Shown: positions 1 to 6,173, counted from the first letter of the stretch. The stretch is 13,733 bases of DNA from CAZKYX01 sp964557125 (GCA_964557125.1 CAZKYX010000028.1:1-13733), one strand, 5' to 3'. Program-made: numbers and translations. The notes: generated from the sequence alone by a model not told the origin.

Positions 1-281
1 CCCTCACTGCTGCTTCTGCTATTTCCTATAAAGTTGTATGAAGAATTTTGGTAATATACTAGGTCGTTTACGATAGAGAGTGATCCTGCTTTCCACACAT
101 TGTCTCGTATTGATTGAAGTTTTTCATCAACCCTCAGTAGCCTGGCCATTGGTTGATAGTGTTGAGATATAGTTTCGTTTGATAACCTGCGCGCCTTGTC
201 ATACAGTACTTTTTTTCGATTATCTTGCTCAAACGCTTTACTAGCGTTTTCTTTTCTTAATATTTCTTCCCAATTTTCCAT
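1..281 (-). CDS. Hypothetical protein, B-family member 3 (3' part outside window)
   Basis: I do not recognise this protein. The visible 93 residues start with an ATG at 281-279, 5 bases after the stop of the preceding gene, so it is the sixth gene of the minus-strand operon. It begins MENWEEIL, against MENWKKIL in its upstream neighbour, and both share a later segment of the form (V/L)WK(A/S)G followed by a hydrophobic stretch and a polar, Ser-rich loop. The two are therefore paralogues from gene duplication. No signal peptide, membrane helix or catalytic motif is visible; the N-terminal 70 residues are charged and probably helical. The reading frame stays open to the window edge, so the full length is unknown (the siblings are 169 and 180 residues). 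A weak GGGAG lies upstream of the start. Being a gene is supported by the paralogy and the open frame; function is unknown. Confidence 0.75.
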   Translation of the reverse strand, partial: MENWEEILRKENASKAFEQDNRKKVLYDKARRLSNETISQHYQPMARLLRVDEKLQSIRDNVWKAGSLSIVNDLVYYQNSSYNFIGNSRSSSE

Positions 282-286
282 AATAA

Positions 287-829
287 TTATAAGAACTCCC
301 GTGCTTTCGCGTCCTTTGCTATAAATGTTTTCATTTTGAGTTTTTTTACTGAATCATGAGAATCTAATGGTCCAACTAGAGTAAGTGATTCTTCAGGAAT
401 TGCTCCATTCATATGTAAATTTCTGAATGGTTTTTTTTCCGGCCAAGCATTCATTGGTATATCGGTGTCAAAAGAATACAGCCTACTAAGGTCAACAATA
501 AAAAGAAGAGAAAGATCTCGTTTCTGGGATGCGCTATTGGATAGTTTGTAGCCATAGTACAGCTCATTATGTACAGTTTGAGATGTCGTGCCAGAAATGG
601 CTCTAGAATGTTCTGTCGTGTGCTTTTTTATCTCGCTGATTTTTTCAATAATTCCACTTTTCCAAAGTGTATCTTTTGCGTCAGTGAGTGTTGCTAGTAA
701 CCCCAAAGACGCCATATCGAGTTCAAGGGTAGATTTAAGATTTTCCAAGTTTTTAGCATTTCTTGCTTCGGGAGAAAGACTATCCATTCTGCCCCCAGCG
801 TCTTTTAATATTTTTTTCCAGTTTTCCAT
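287..829 (-). CDS. Hypothetical protein, B-family member 2 (180 aa)
   Basis: This is an unrecognised soluble protein of 180 residues. The ATG (829-827) lies 2 bases after the stop of the upstream gene, so translation is probably coupled. It starts MENWKKIL like the next gene downstream. Around residue 55 it has LWKSGIIEKI, matching SWKTGEIVF in B member 1 and VWKAGSLSIV in member 3. At about residues 90-96 it has ELYYGYKL, matching YLFGYRLEA in member 1. The C-terminus (about 155-180) is Lys-rich and resembles the C-terminal Arg/Lys-rich helix of member 1. There is no transmembrane segment, signal peptide or Cys/His metal motif. No recognisable Shine-Dalgarno precedes it. The conserved W-K-x-G and (Y/F)GY(K/R)L patches define the family. 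Function is unknown, and the gene call is firm because of length, spacing and paralogy. Confidence 0.82.
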   Translation of the reverse strand: MENWKKILKDAGGRMDSLSPEARNAKNLENLKSTLELDMASLGLLATLTDAKDTLWKSGIIEKISEIKKHTTEHSRAISGTTSQTVHNELYYGYKLSNSASQKRDLSLLFIVDLSRLYSFDTDIPMNAWPEKKPFRNLHMNGAIPEESLTLVGPLDSHDSVKKLKMKTFIAKDAKAREFL

Positions 830-831
830 AG

Positions 832-1341
832 TTAATCAAAAGGGTATTTGTGCTCTTTTTTTCTATTAATTTCATCTTGAGCAAGTAGTCCGCGCATTCT
901 GATATTTGCGTCCCTCATATTAACTCCTCTTGTAGAGATACTGTCGGTAACTCCAGTGTCTGAGTGAAAGCTTAGCATATAGAGTTGGTTGAGAGTTGCT
1001 CCCATGTCATTTGGGTGAATTGCAAGATTTGAAGCAACAGAAATGTAGGCTCTTAGGTCCATCTCGGAAGCTTCTAGTCTGTAGCCAAACAGATATCTGT
1101 AGTCAGTTCTTTCAGGTCTCCCAGAAGAAGCTCGGTCACGAGGAGATGAGCCCATTTGGGAAGGATAATGGGTGGTATCAATTCTATCCGTAAAAACAAT
1201 TTCACCGGTTTTCCAGCTAAAATTCTGAACGTCTCGCAATAGTCTCTCAACGCCAATCTCATTATAGAGTTCTGAGTATCTTCTCTTAAGACGCTGGCGT
1301 GCTTGCTCTACGTTTTTTTGTTCTATTGTTTCTCTTTCCAT
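832..1341 (-). CDS. Hypothetical protein, B-family member 1 (169 aa)
   Basis: This is an unrecognised soluble protein of 169 residues. I chose the ATG at 1341-1339 because it overlaps the stop of the upstream gene in TAATG, the typical arrangement for translational coupling. The frame stays open for another 33 codons upstream, but that part lies entirely inside the preceding gene. The N-terminal 40 residues are strongly charged (Glu/Arg/Gln-rich, probable helix or short coiled coil). Then come SWKTGEIVF (about 43-51), a Ser/Arg-rich loop, YRYLFGYRLEAS (about 80-91), and a C-terminal basic region with GVNMRDANIRMRGLL. These blocks match B members 2 and 3, so it is the first of three tandem paralogues. 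It has no catalytic motif or membrane segment. It follows three A-family genes, and the A then B order suggests the two families work together, but that is inference only. Confidence 0.8.
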   Translation of the reverse strand: MERETIEQKNVEQARQRLKRRYSELYNEIGVERLLRDVQNFSWKTGEIVFTDRIDTTHYPSQMGSSPRDRASSGRPERTDYRYLFGYRLEASEMDLRAYISVASNLAIHPNDMGATLNQLYMLSFHSDTGVTDSISTRGVNMRDANIRMRGLLAQDEINRKKEHKYPFD

Positions 1342-2201
1342 TATTGTGTTTTCGCTTTCCCAGCTTGTAAAACAGTAGAGATTTGCAAGTATGCGTCGAT
1401 GGGTAAATTCTTTTGGTTGGTTTTGAGAAATAGATTCCACAACACTTTTGATTCAGGAGATGTATCAATATTTTCAAGTATAAGACCAAGAATTTCTTTG
1501 TCTCCTAGCAATTCTAATGGCAATGCTTTGACTGGAAGACGAAGATAATCTTCTGCTGGCATATCTTCAGTATGAAAGTAGACTATGCTTTTACTGTCTG
1601 CCGTTGGTTTTGAAATTCCCAATTTTGTCACATCACTTCTTTCCCAAGGATAAATTTGATCTACTTGATCAATTCTCGCACTTTGCTGTGCGAATATTCT
1701 ATCCATTTGTTCTTTGTGTGCCTTATTATTTCCTTCTCGGATTCTGTCGACTATTGGCGAAACTCCATAAGGATATTTCTCTTGGTCTTCCCTATGAGCT
1801 GTTGAAAGATTTGCTACAAGTGACTCGTACCGTTCAGTAATATTATTTAGGTAATCCAAGCGATTGGTAGAATCGTAATGTGCGTATTGAAGTAAATAGA
1901 GTTGATGTGGCTGAACAGAACTTGTTTGGAGTGCTACGCTGACTGGCATATGCCTACCCTCTTTTATGTTTGTTTTGATTTCAATTCTCGTATCACCAAG
2001 TTCGTATTTAATAGGAGTATCACTAGTTGGATAAGGGAAATTGGGAATTTCTACCATAACTTCTGCATCCAAAAGTTTTTGGACAGGAGTTCTTTCAAAA
2101 AGAGAAAGCTCTAAGGGTTGTGTTTCAATACTCTCAAAACCCATACCTTCTTCCTCAAATCCTGAGGAAAATTCTTCAAATTCATTTAATCTTTCATTCA
2201 T
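1341..2201 (-). CDS. Hypothetical protein, A-family member 3 (286 aa)
   Basis: This is an unrecognised 286-residue acidic protein. It begins MNERLN, exactly like A member 2 upstream, and has an acidic, Glu/Phe-rich N-terminus (about 1-30). An all-beta-looking region follows (about 45-110, with VMVEIPNFPYP and HQLYLLQY). Next is a polar region with long charged helices (about 115-205, many Glu/Lys/Asp/Gln), then a C-terminal module (about 213-280) with LRLPVKALPLELL, a conserved Trp and NLPIDAYLQIS. The C-terminal module is shared with A members 1 and 2 as L-x-x-P(...)P-(I/L), W, then P-I-(Q/D)-x-(R/Y)-L-x-I. The ATG lies one base after the upstream stop, with an AGGAGG Shine-Dalgarno 12 bases before it. 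There is no signal peptide, transmembrane segment or recognised enzyme motif. It ends in the TAATG overlap with B member 1. Function is unknown. Confidence 0.85.
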   Translation of the reverse strand: MNERLNEFEEFSSGFEEEGMGFESIETQPLELSLFERTPVQKLLDAEVMVEIPNFPYPTSDTPIKYELGDTRIEIKTNIKEGRHMPVSVALQTSSVQPHQLYLLQYAHYDSTNRLDYLNNITERYESLVANLSTAHREDQEKYPYGVSPIVDRIREGNNKAHKEQMDRIFAQQSARIDQVDQIYPWERSDVTKLGISKPTADSKSIVYFHTEDMPAEDYLRLPVKALPLELLGDKEILGLILENIDTSPESKVLWNLFLKTNQKNLPIDAYLQISTVLQAGKAKTQ

Positions 2202-2202
2202 G

Positions 2203-2923
2203 CTATTTCAGTGCCTCCTTTGCTTCTGGATGAAGTACTTTGTAGTCATCAAGGGCTGATACTATAGTGAGTCTTGTCTGTATTGGTACTGACATGTCCA
2301 TACTCATTCTGCTCCACTCTCGTAAAGTCATTAGGTCTGTATCAAGCGCATTGTTCATGACTGAATTTTTAAGTGCTCTTAGAACTTCAGTTCCACGAAT
2401 TAGCTCAAAAGGAATTGGCACATGTGGCACAAAAAGCGTTAACTGATTTTTAGTATTCTCTTCAGGTATATTGAAAACTGCCTCATTTGGCTCACCTCTT
2501 ACGATTGGAGAAAGAGCTAGATGGAAATTAGTCTTTGTTCCAAGACTCTCACTGTCCTCATAATAATTATCATTGTCTTCATAATTATCATAAAATTCTT
2601 CCTCGCTCACTTCTTGTTGCAAATGCGAATATCTTTCCACTCCAATCTTCTGGAACTGATTCACACTTTAAAGAGTATCTGACAAGAGTACCGCTAAAAG
2701 CTTCACGTGACTCTTCTGCATGAAATGAAACAGTGTTAAAAATGGGAATTACCCTTTCAATAACTGGGTAGGAAATATAACCAGTTTTATGCTCGACATC
2801 AGCGGGAACAGAAACAGGTTGAAAGGTGGTAACATCTGGAATATTTACAAGTACTCCAATTTCCTCAGCTGAAGAAATAATGTTTTCTAAGGAATTTTCT
2901 GTGTAATTTAACCTTTCATTCAT
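2203..2923 (-). pseudogene. A-family member 2, split by a +1 frameshift (about 240 codons)
   Basis: Two overlapping frames together make one A-family protein. Frame 1 starts at ATG 2923 (MNERLN, as in A member 3) behind a perfect AGGAGGT and overlaps the preceding stop as ATGA; it ends at a TGA at 2588. Frame 2 carries the rest to the TAG at 2203. Aligned to the paralogues, frame 1 matches up to about ESVPEDWSGKIFAFATRSE (compare NVHKLYLVGFPYGD in member 1). Frame 2 then picks up with EEEFYDNYEDNDNYYED (compare EVEDFWDNVNNSDDE) and the C-terminal module PIPFEL...W...VPIQTRLTIVS. A one-base change near 2600-2612 restores a single protein. It could be a true inactivating mutation, an assembly or sequencing error, a recoding site, or two separate proteins, since frame 2 also has its own GTG at 2664. 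I see no classic +1 slippery site. Confidence 0.7.
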
Positions 2924-3831
2924 TCTATTTTACCTCCTAGCGTTTGTATTTTTGACATGATGGCAAGACGTGGTTGGATTGGAAAATGAGATTGAGAAGA
3001 AGAAAAATATTCAGCCCATTTGTCTATTGACCCCATTTCTTTGGTAAGAAAATCTAGAAAAACCAGCAATACCGTTTTGTCTTTGAAATCATCAAAAGAA
3101 ATTGGATTGTATGGCAGGTAAAGACTTGCTGTCGTGATGTTGGTCCAGAAATCTACAGCTGCAGTATTATGCTCTTCCTTATTGGTCTTGGCGGAAAAAA
3201 AGGAAACGTTATGTCTTGTTACCGTATCAATTTCGGTCTGAGCTCTATCGCGCATCCGTTGATATCTATTTGTGATTTTGTTTGCCTCTTGAATTTGTCT
3301 TTCACTTTTTCTGCTTTGTCTTTCGTTCCAAGCATCAAACTCAACCATATGTCGTTCTACTTTTCTGTCATGTGCTTCTATATTGTCCCCGTAATTAAAT
3401 GGAGGGTATTCCGGCATTGGTTCATCGTCTGAATTGTTGACATTGTCCCAAAAATCCTCAACTTCATCGTTTTCCCGTGAAGTAATTCCAGAAATGGCGT
3501 TGTCATAATCGGATGTGTCGCCGTATGGAAAGCCCACAAGATAAAGCTTGTGTACATTCTCATACGGAACTTTTGAAAGTGAAAGTCTATGGGTGTTGCC
3601 TGCTACTTTAGAAGGAGAGATTTCTACAAGTCCATGGTCAATTCCCATTGGAAATGTTTTTGAAACGACTCGATCAGAAAGTGCTGTATATGGTTGGTGA
3701 GGTATCAGGAAATCGTACCCTACAATATCGACTACTTGTTCACTTTCAAGGGCGCGGGAGAGCACGTCCTGAACTAAAACATATTCAGGAACTTTACCAT
3801 TTTCATAATTAGAAAAGGATTCCATGCTCAT
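2920..3831 (-). CDS. Hypothetical protein, A-family member 1 (303 aa), first gene of operon
   Basis: This is an unrecognised 303-residue protein and the first gene of the operon. It has an N-terminal region with alternating hydrophobics (about 20-110: VVDIVGYDFLIP, HRLSLSKVPYENVHKLYLVG). An acidic segment follows (about 120-150, EVEDFWDNVNNSDDE). A long, highly charged helical middle (about 155-215, Arg/Glu/Gln/Lys, probable coiled coil) leads to the C-terminal module (about 235-300: LYLPYNPISFDDF, a Trp at about 272, then FPIQPRLAIMSKI). The N- and C-terminal blocks recur in A members 2 and 3. ATG 3831 is used because a perfect promoter predicts transcription starting about 3 bases upstream; a second ATG two codons in (3825) is possible. 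The last codons contain the AGGAGGT that serves the next gene, and the stop overlaps its start (ATGA). There is no secretion or membrane signal. Function is unknown. Confidence 0.85.
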   Translation of the reverse strand: MSMESFSNYENGKVPEYVLVQDVLSRALESEQVVDIVGYDFLIPHQPYTALSDRVVSKTFPMGIDHGLVEISPSKVAGNTHRLSLSKVPYENVHKLYLVGFPYGDTSDYDNAISGITSRENDEVEDFWDNVNNSDDEPMPEYPPFNYGDNIEAHDRKVERHMVEFDAWNERQSRKSERQIQEANKITNRYQRMRDRAQTEIDTVTRHNVSFFSAKTNKEEHNTAAVDFWTNITTASLYLPYNPISFDDFKDKTVLLVFLDFLTKEMGSIDKWAEYFSSSQSHFPIQPRLAIMSKIQTLGGKIE

Positions 3832-3840
3832 ATTGAAGGG

Positions 3841-3869
3841 ATTATAAACCTATAATACAAGAATGTCAA
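3841..3869 (-). promoter_or_regulatory. Perfect-consensus sigma-70 promoter for the A/B operon
   Basis: On the minus strand, TTGACA (3869-3864) and TATAAT (3846-3841) are separated by exactly 17 bp. This is a full 12/12 match to the sigma-70 consensus. The expected start (about 7 bases after the -10) is near 3834, only about 3 bases before the ATG at 3831, so the first gene is probably translated from a leaderless mRNA. It is the strongest promoter in the window by consensus. Confidence 0.9.
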
Positions 3870-3872
3870 AGG

Positions 3873-3962
3873 CTATTCTTGCTGAAGACTTCTCGATTCG
3901 CTTTGCTCACTCGAAGAATAGGGAATTTACGACAAGTTCTTGACTATTTTCTATTCCCTATT
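3873..3962. repeat. Two overlapping inverted repeats between divergent promoters
   Basis: CTATTCTT (3873-3880) pairs with AAGAATAG (3914-3921), and AATAGGGAAT (3917-3926) pairs with ATTCCCTATT (3953-3962). The middle arm belongs to both, so only one pairing can form at a time. The second repeat spans the -35 of the tRNA-Ala promoter. It could be an operator, an alternative structure, or simply a decayed intergenic palindrome. Confidence 0.5.
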
Positions 3963-3968
3963 TACTAT
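3940..3968 (+). promoter_or_regulatory. Promoter for tRNA-Ala
   Basis: TTGACT (3940-3945), a 17-bp spacer, and TACTAT (3963-3968). The predicted start near 3975 is about 7 bases before the tRNA 5' end, which fits a short tRNA leader. It is divergent from the A/B operon promoter about 70 bp away. Confidence 0.65.
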
Positions 3969-3981
3969 TATCTAAATAAGA

Positions 3982-4052
3982 GGGCCCATAGGCAAACGGT
4001 ATACTATATCCATGGCATGGATAAGTTCCGGGTTCGATTCCCGGTGGGTCCA
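3982..4052 (+). tRNA. tRNA-Ala (anticodon GGC)
   Basis: A 71-nt cloverleaf. The acceptor stem GGGCCCA/TGGGTCC contains the G3-U70 wobble pair that is the main identity element for alanyl-tRNA synthetase. The anticodon stem TATCC/GGATA closes the loop ATGGCAT, with anticodon GGC at 4014-4016 reading GCC/GCU. The T arm is CCGGG-TTCGATT-CCCGG and the variable loop is 5 nt. The D arm is short and has one mismatch (C12 with A23), but A14, G18, G19 and A21 are in place. The discriminator is A (4052), and CCA is not encoded, so it must be added after transcription. Confidence 0.93.
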
Positions 4053-4065
4053 CTGAAACCTCCAT

Positions 4066-4150
4066 GTGCCACAAGGGCACTAGGTATTTCATACCGTCGC
4101 ATGTCAAGGGGTTGAGATTACGCTCGTTGCGAAGTAACGCGTCCTATCTC
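4066..4150 (+). repeat. Cluster of three small hairpins downstream of tRNA-Ala
   Basis: Three consecutive stem-loops lie in a gene-free stretch. GTGCC/GGCAC is at 4066-4080. GGTAT-TTC-ATACC is at 4083-4095. A longer bulged stem at 4114-4150 is made of GAGAT/ATCTC, ACGC/GCGT and GTTGC-GAA-GTAAC. The last two have 3-nt loops, like the hairpins inserted in the broken tRNA copies elsewhere in the window. No T-run follows, so these are not ordinary intrinsic terminators. The segment ends in CCGGTCCAC, faintly like the tRNA-Ala 3' end, but too little to call a broken tRNA copy. Confidence 0.55.
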
Positions 4151-4168
4151 TTCCGGTCCACATTCTCC

Positions 4169-4249
4169 AATTTTTAATTATAAATTTTTAATTTTTAATC
4201 GATTAGATTAAATTTTAATTTTTGAAATATTTGAAATTGATTTTACATT
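4169..4249. repeat. AT-rich intergenic repeat, copy 1
   Basis: An almost pure A/T stretch with the motifs AATTTTTAATT, TTTTTAATC and GAAATTGATTTTA. The same order of motifs occurs at 10649-10746 and 12250-12352. It is non-coding in all frames and lies between the tRNA-Ala region and the cupredoxin promoter. Confidence 0.6.
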
Positions 4250-4259
4250 AAGGGTATCA

Positions 4260-4291
4260 AAAGCTTAGCTTTGCTCTGAAAGCTAAGCTTT
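4260..4291. repeat. 13-bp perfect inverted repeat upstream of cupredoxin promoter
   Basis: AAAGCTTAGCTTT (4260-4272) and its exact complement (4279-4291) flank a 6-nt loop. No U-run follows, so a standard terminator is unlikely. Its place 18 bp upstream of the cupredoxin -35 box would also suit a regulator-binding site. It may end transcription coming from tRNA-Ala. Confidence 0.55.
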
Positions 4292-4308
4292 GTTGGAGAG
4301 TAACTGAC

Positions 4309-4337
4309 TTGACAAAAAAGTACTCTCATGACATAGT
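4309..4337 (+). promoter_or_regulatory. Promoter for cupredoxin gene
   Basis: TTGACA (4309-4314), a 17-bp spacer, and CATAGT (4332-4337, 4 of 6 consensus). The predicted transcription start coincides with the ATG at 4344, so the mRNA is probably leaderless; no Shine-Dalgarno is present. Confidence 0.6.
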
Positions 4338-4343
4338 ATCGTT

Positions 4344-4859
4344 ATGGAAAACGAGACACCCGCGACTCCTAAAAAAGGCCTTTCCCCAATTCTCATCGGA
4401 CTCATCATTGTTATTCTTGTTATAGGTGGTGCTGCTGGATATACCATGATGCAAAAGCAACAGGCACAGCATGAAATGTCTGAAGATGAGCAAATGGAAG
4501 GTATGGAGCCTTCAGAGGATGCTATGTCTCCATCTACAGCACCAACAGATGCAGTTATGGAAGGGCAAAATGTTGAGCAAGGAAATGTCAAGACCATCGA
4601 AATTTCCGGAAGTAACTTCAAGTATGCTCCTAACTCAGTTAAGGTAAAAGAAGGCGACACAGTACGAATAGTATTTAAGAATACTGGAGGATTCCATGAT
4701 TTTGTCATTGATGAATTAAACGTTAAAACAAAACAGTTAGCTGATGGGGCTTCTGAAACCGTCGAATTTGTTGCAAGCAAAAAAGGAACATTTAAATATT
4801 ACTGCAGCGTTGGTAAGCACAGGGAAATGGGAATGGAAGGCACTTTGGTTGTTAACTAA
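4344..4859 (+). CDS. Membrane-anchored cupredoxin (plastocyanin-like blue copper protein)
   Basis: A 171-residue protein. A short cytoplasmic N-terminus with KK leads to one hydrophobic helix (about 15-34, ILIGLIIVILVIGG) that acts as an uncleaved anchor or signal sequence. A Met/Glu/Ser/Thr/Pro-rich linker (about 40-80) follows, then a cupredoxin domain (about 82-171). Type-1 copper ligands are visible: His118 in GGFHDF, Cys154 in YYCSVG, His159, and Met164 in the C-x4-H-x4-M loop, closed by GMEGTLVVN. The domain should sit outside the membrane and carry one electron or buffer copper; the partner is unknown. The Met-rich linker may also bind copper. It is convergent with the ZIP gene, with only 6 bases between the stops and no visible terminator. 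The start follows the promoter directly. Family assignment is strong; the physiological role is inferred. Confidence 0.9.
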   Translation: MENETPATPKKGLSPILIGLIIVILVIGGAAGYTMMQKQQAQHEMSEDEQMEGMEPSEDAMSPSTAPTDAVMEGQNVEQGNVKTIEISGSNFKYAPNSVKVKEGDTVRIVFKNTGGFHDFVIDELNVKTKQLADGASETVEFVASKKGTFKYYCSVGKHREMGMEGTLVVN

Positions 4860-4865
4860 TTTCGA

Positions 4866-5702
4866 TTAAGATTCTCCGGGAACAAATATTTCTACTTGAT
4901 TTACCTTTTCTATTTGAGCTTCTTCGTGAAGTCCTAGAGAATGGACAGCATTTATTACAAAATACACAACGACTACTCCGAGAATTAACATTACAGTTTC
5001 TTTAACAGCAAAACCTTTTCTATTTTCATGATGAATTTCGGGTACTAAATCCGAAAGCGCTATATAAATAAAGAAGCCCGCTGTAATGGGTAGGAAAATG
5101 AGCGCTAACCCCTCTATTCTCTCACCAGCAAAGAACGTGAGAACAGCACCAAGGAGTGCAGTTAGCGCGCTTACAATATTTACTAAAAGAACTTTTTTGG
5201 TTTTCATGCCTTTCTTTAAGAGAACCCCAAAGTCCCCTATTTCTTGAGGAATTTCATGCGCTCCTACGGCCAGTGCTGTTATTATTCCCAAAGGAATACT
5301 GACAAGAAAAGTTGCAGCAATTACAACACCATCAATGAAATTGTGAATTGTATCACCAACTATAATTAAAGCAACTACAGGTTCTGCCGATTCTTTTTCA
5401 TGCTCATGTTGGTGGTGATGAAACCAGTGGACTGTTCTCTCAAAAAGAAAGAAAAATAAAATTCCAACCAATACCCATACAAACAGTTGTCCGACCTCAA
5501 TACCCAAATGCGCAGATTCTTCAACCGCTTCAGGCAAAAGATCAAAAAAAGCCGTAGCTAAAAGAGCGCCAGCTGCAAACGAAGCAAGCAAATGTGAGAT
5601 ATTTTCCGTGAATTTAGGTTTTAAAAGAAGCAATATGCCACCAATAAGAGAAACAATGCTTCCTATTGTTGTAAAAATAATTATGTAAAGAAATAAATTC
5701 AT
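4866..5702 (-). CDS. ZIP-family divalent metal transporter
   Basis: A 278-residue polytopic membrane protein of the ZIP (zinc/iron permease) family, expected to bring Zn2+ or Fe2+ into the cytoplasm. About eight hydrophobic helices are visible. A His-rich cytoplasmic loop lies between helices 3 and 4 (HHHQHEHE, residues 95-102). The metal-site motifs are present: HNFIDG (120-125) in helix 4 and HEIPQEIGD (149-157) in helix 5. Length is normal for the family. The ATG at 5702 is 3 bases after the stop of the Fur-type repressor, so the two form an operon. The adjacent regulator makes Zn2+ a likely substrate, but specificity cannot be read from the sequence. No separate promoter lies between the genes. 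Confidence 0.93.
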   Translation of the reverse strand: MNLFLYIIIFTTIGSIVSLIGGILLLLKPKFTENISHLLASFAAGALLATAFFDLLPEAVEESAHLGIEVGQLFVWVLVGILFFFLFERTVHWFHHHQHEHEKESAEPVVALIIVGDTIHNFIDGVVIAATFLVSIPLGIITALAVGAHEIPQEIGDFGVLLKKGMKTKKVLLVNIVSALTALLGAVLTFFAGERIEGLALIFLPITAGFFIYIALSDLVPEIHHENRKGFAVKETVMLILGVVVVYFVINAVHSLGLHEEAQIEKVNQVEIFVPGES

Positions 5703-5705
5703 ACC

Positions 5706-6125
5706 CTAATTTTGGCAAGACTTGCACAGCCCAAAAAACTCTAACGAATGACCGGTTACCTTAAACCCTTTCTTTTTGTATATTTCATGTTCTAATTTTC
5801 CCACAGAGCAATCCATAATGTCCTCTACTCTGCCACACTGCGAGCACACTACATGATGATGGTCTTCCAAATTCCTTTCATATCGCACCTTTGAATCTTG
5901 AAACTGTAATCTTTTGATTATGCCTGTTGTATAGAATGCATCAACAATTCGGTAGACTGTTGCTTGATCTGCGTACACCTTTTGGTCTTCCTGCAGGCGA
6001 AGTAAGATTTCCGAGACATCAAGGGGCTTTGTGGATTTTTCCATAACCCGCATAATAGCAAGCCGTGTTGGTGTTGCTTTTAGGCCTTTTGTTTGAATAA
6101 TGGATTTGTTATCTGTGGTACTCAT
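5706..6125 (-). CDS. Fur/Zur-family metal-responsive transcriptional repressor
   Basis: A 139-residue Fur-superfamily regulator. The N-terminal winged helix includes TPTRLAIMRVM (about 18-28) and the recognition-helix block ADQATVYRIVDAF (52-64). The metal/dimerisation domain has EDHHHVVC (87-94), a CxxC pair at Cys94/Cys97 and a second pair at Cys134/Cys137; these four cysteines form the usual structural zinc site. The frame is open to a TTG at 6173, but that TTG is part of the -35 box of the gene's own promoter, so I take the ATG at 6125 (MSTTDNK). It is co-transcribed with the ZIP transporter 3 bases downstream. A perfect 17-bp palindrome lies between the -10 box and the ATG, pointing to autoregulation. 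The ZIP partner favours a Zur-like role; Fur, Mur or PerR cannot be excluded. Confidence 0.92.
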   Translation of the reverse strand: MSTTDNKSIIQTKGLKATPTRLAIMRVMEKSTKPLDVSEILLRLQEDQKVYADQATVYRIVDAFYTTGIIKRLQFQDSKVRYERNLEDHHHVVCSQCGRVEDIMDCSVGKLEHEIYKKKGFKVTGHSLEFFGLCKSCQN

Positions 6126-6142
6126 ATGCAAGTTACTTGCAT
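6126..6142. promoter_or_regulatory. 17-bp perfect palindrome, likely Fur/Zur operator
   Basis: ATGCAAGTTACTTGCAT: two 8-bp arms around one central base. It fills the space between the -10 box (6145-6150) and the start codon (6125), covering the predicted transcription start near 6138. Fur-family repressors bind AT-rich inverted repeats overlapping promoters, so this is the natural operator for the fur-zip operon. That it binds this protein is inference. Confidence 0.75.
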
Positions 6143-6144
6143 TT

Positions 6145-6173
6145 AGTATATGCGACTGACTCGCGTTTGTCAA
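6145..6173 (-). promoter_or_regulatory. Promoter of the fur-zip operon
   Basis: TTGACA (6173-6168), a 17-bp spacer, and TATACT (6150-6145, 5 of 6). The predicted start near 6138 gives a leader of about 13 nt without a Shine-Dalgarno. The promoter overlaps any longer version of the Fur reading frame, which fixes its start at 6125. Confidence 0.85.

Noticed and set aside
1902..2259. Plus-strand open frames opposite A-family member 3
   Set aside because: Short, Phe/Cys-rich, without ribosome sites or promoters; shadows of the minus-strand genes.
2588..2590. UGA recoding (as in Gracilibacteria/Absconditabacteria, UGA = Gly)
   Set aside because: Reading through the TGA at 2588 meets a TAA at once, and A member 1 ends with TGA overlapping the next start (ATGA), so UGA acts as a normal stop here.
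2588..2664. Programmed +1 frameshifting in A-family member 2
   Set aside because: The stop context is TTA TGA and lacks a CUU-UGA-like slippery codon or an upstream Shine-Dalgarno-like stimulator, so I treat it as mutation or error unless data show otherwise.
4053..4160. A fourth interrupted tRNA copy (tRNA-Ala)
   Set aside because: Only CCGGTCCAC resembles the tRNA-Ala 3' end, and no exact 5' block of useful length is present, so the evidence is too weak despite the similar hairpins.
4283..4780. Minus-strand open frame opposite the cupredoxin (165 codons)
   Set aside because: It is antisense to a gene with clear copper ligands; its Ser/Thr/Pro/Cys-rich composition is a by-product of the opposite strand.
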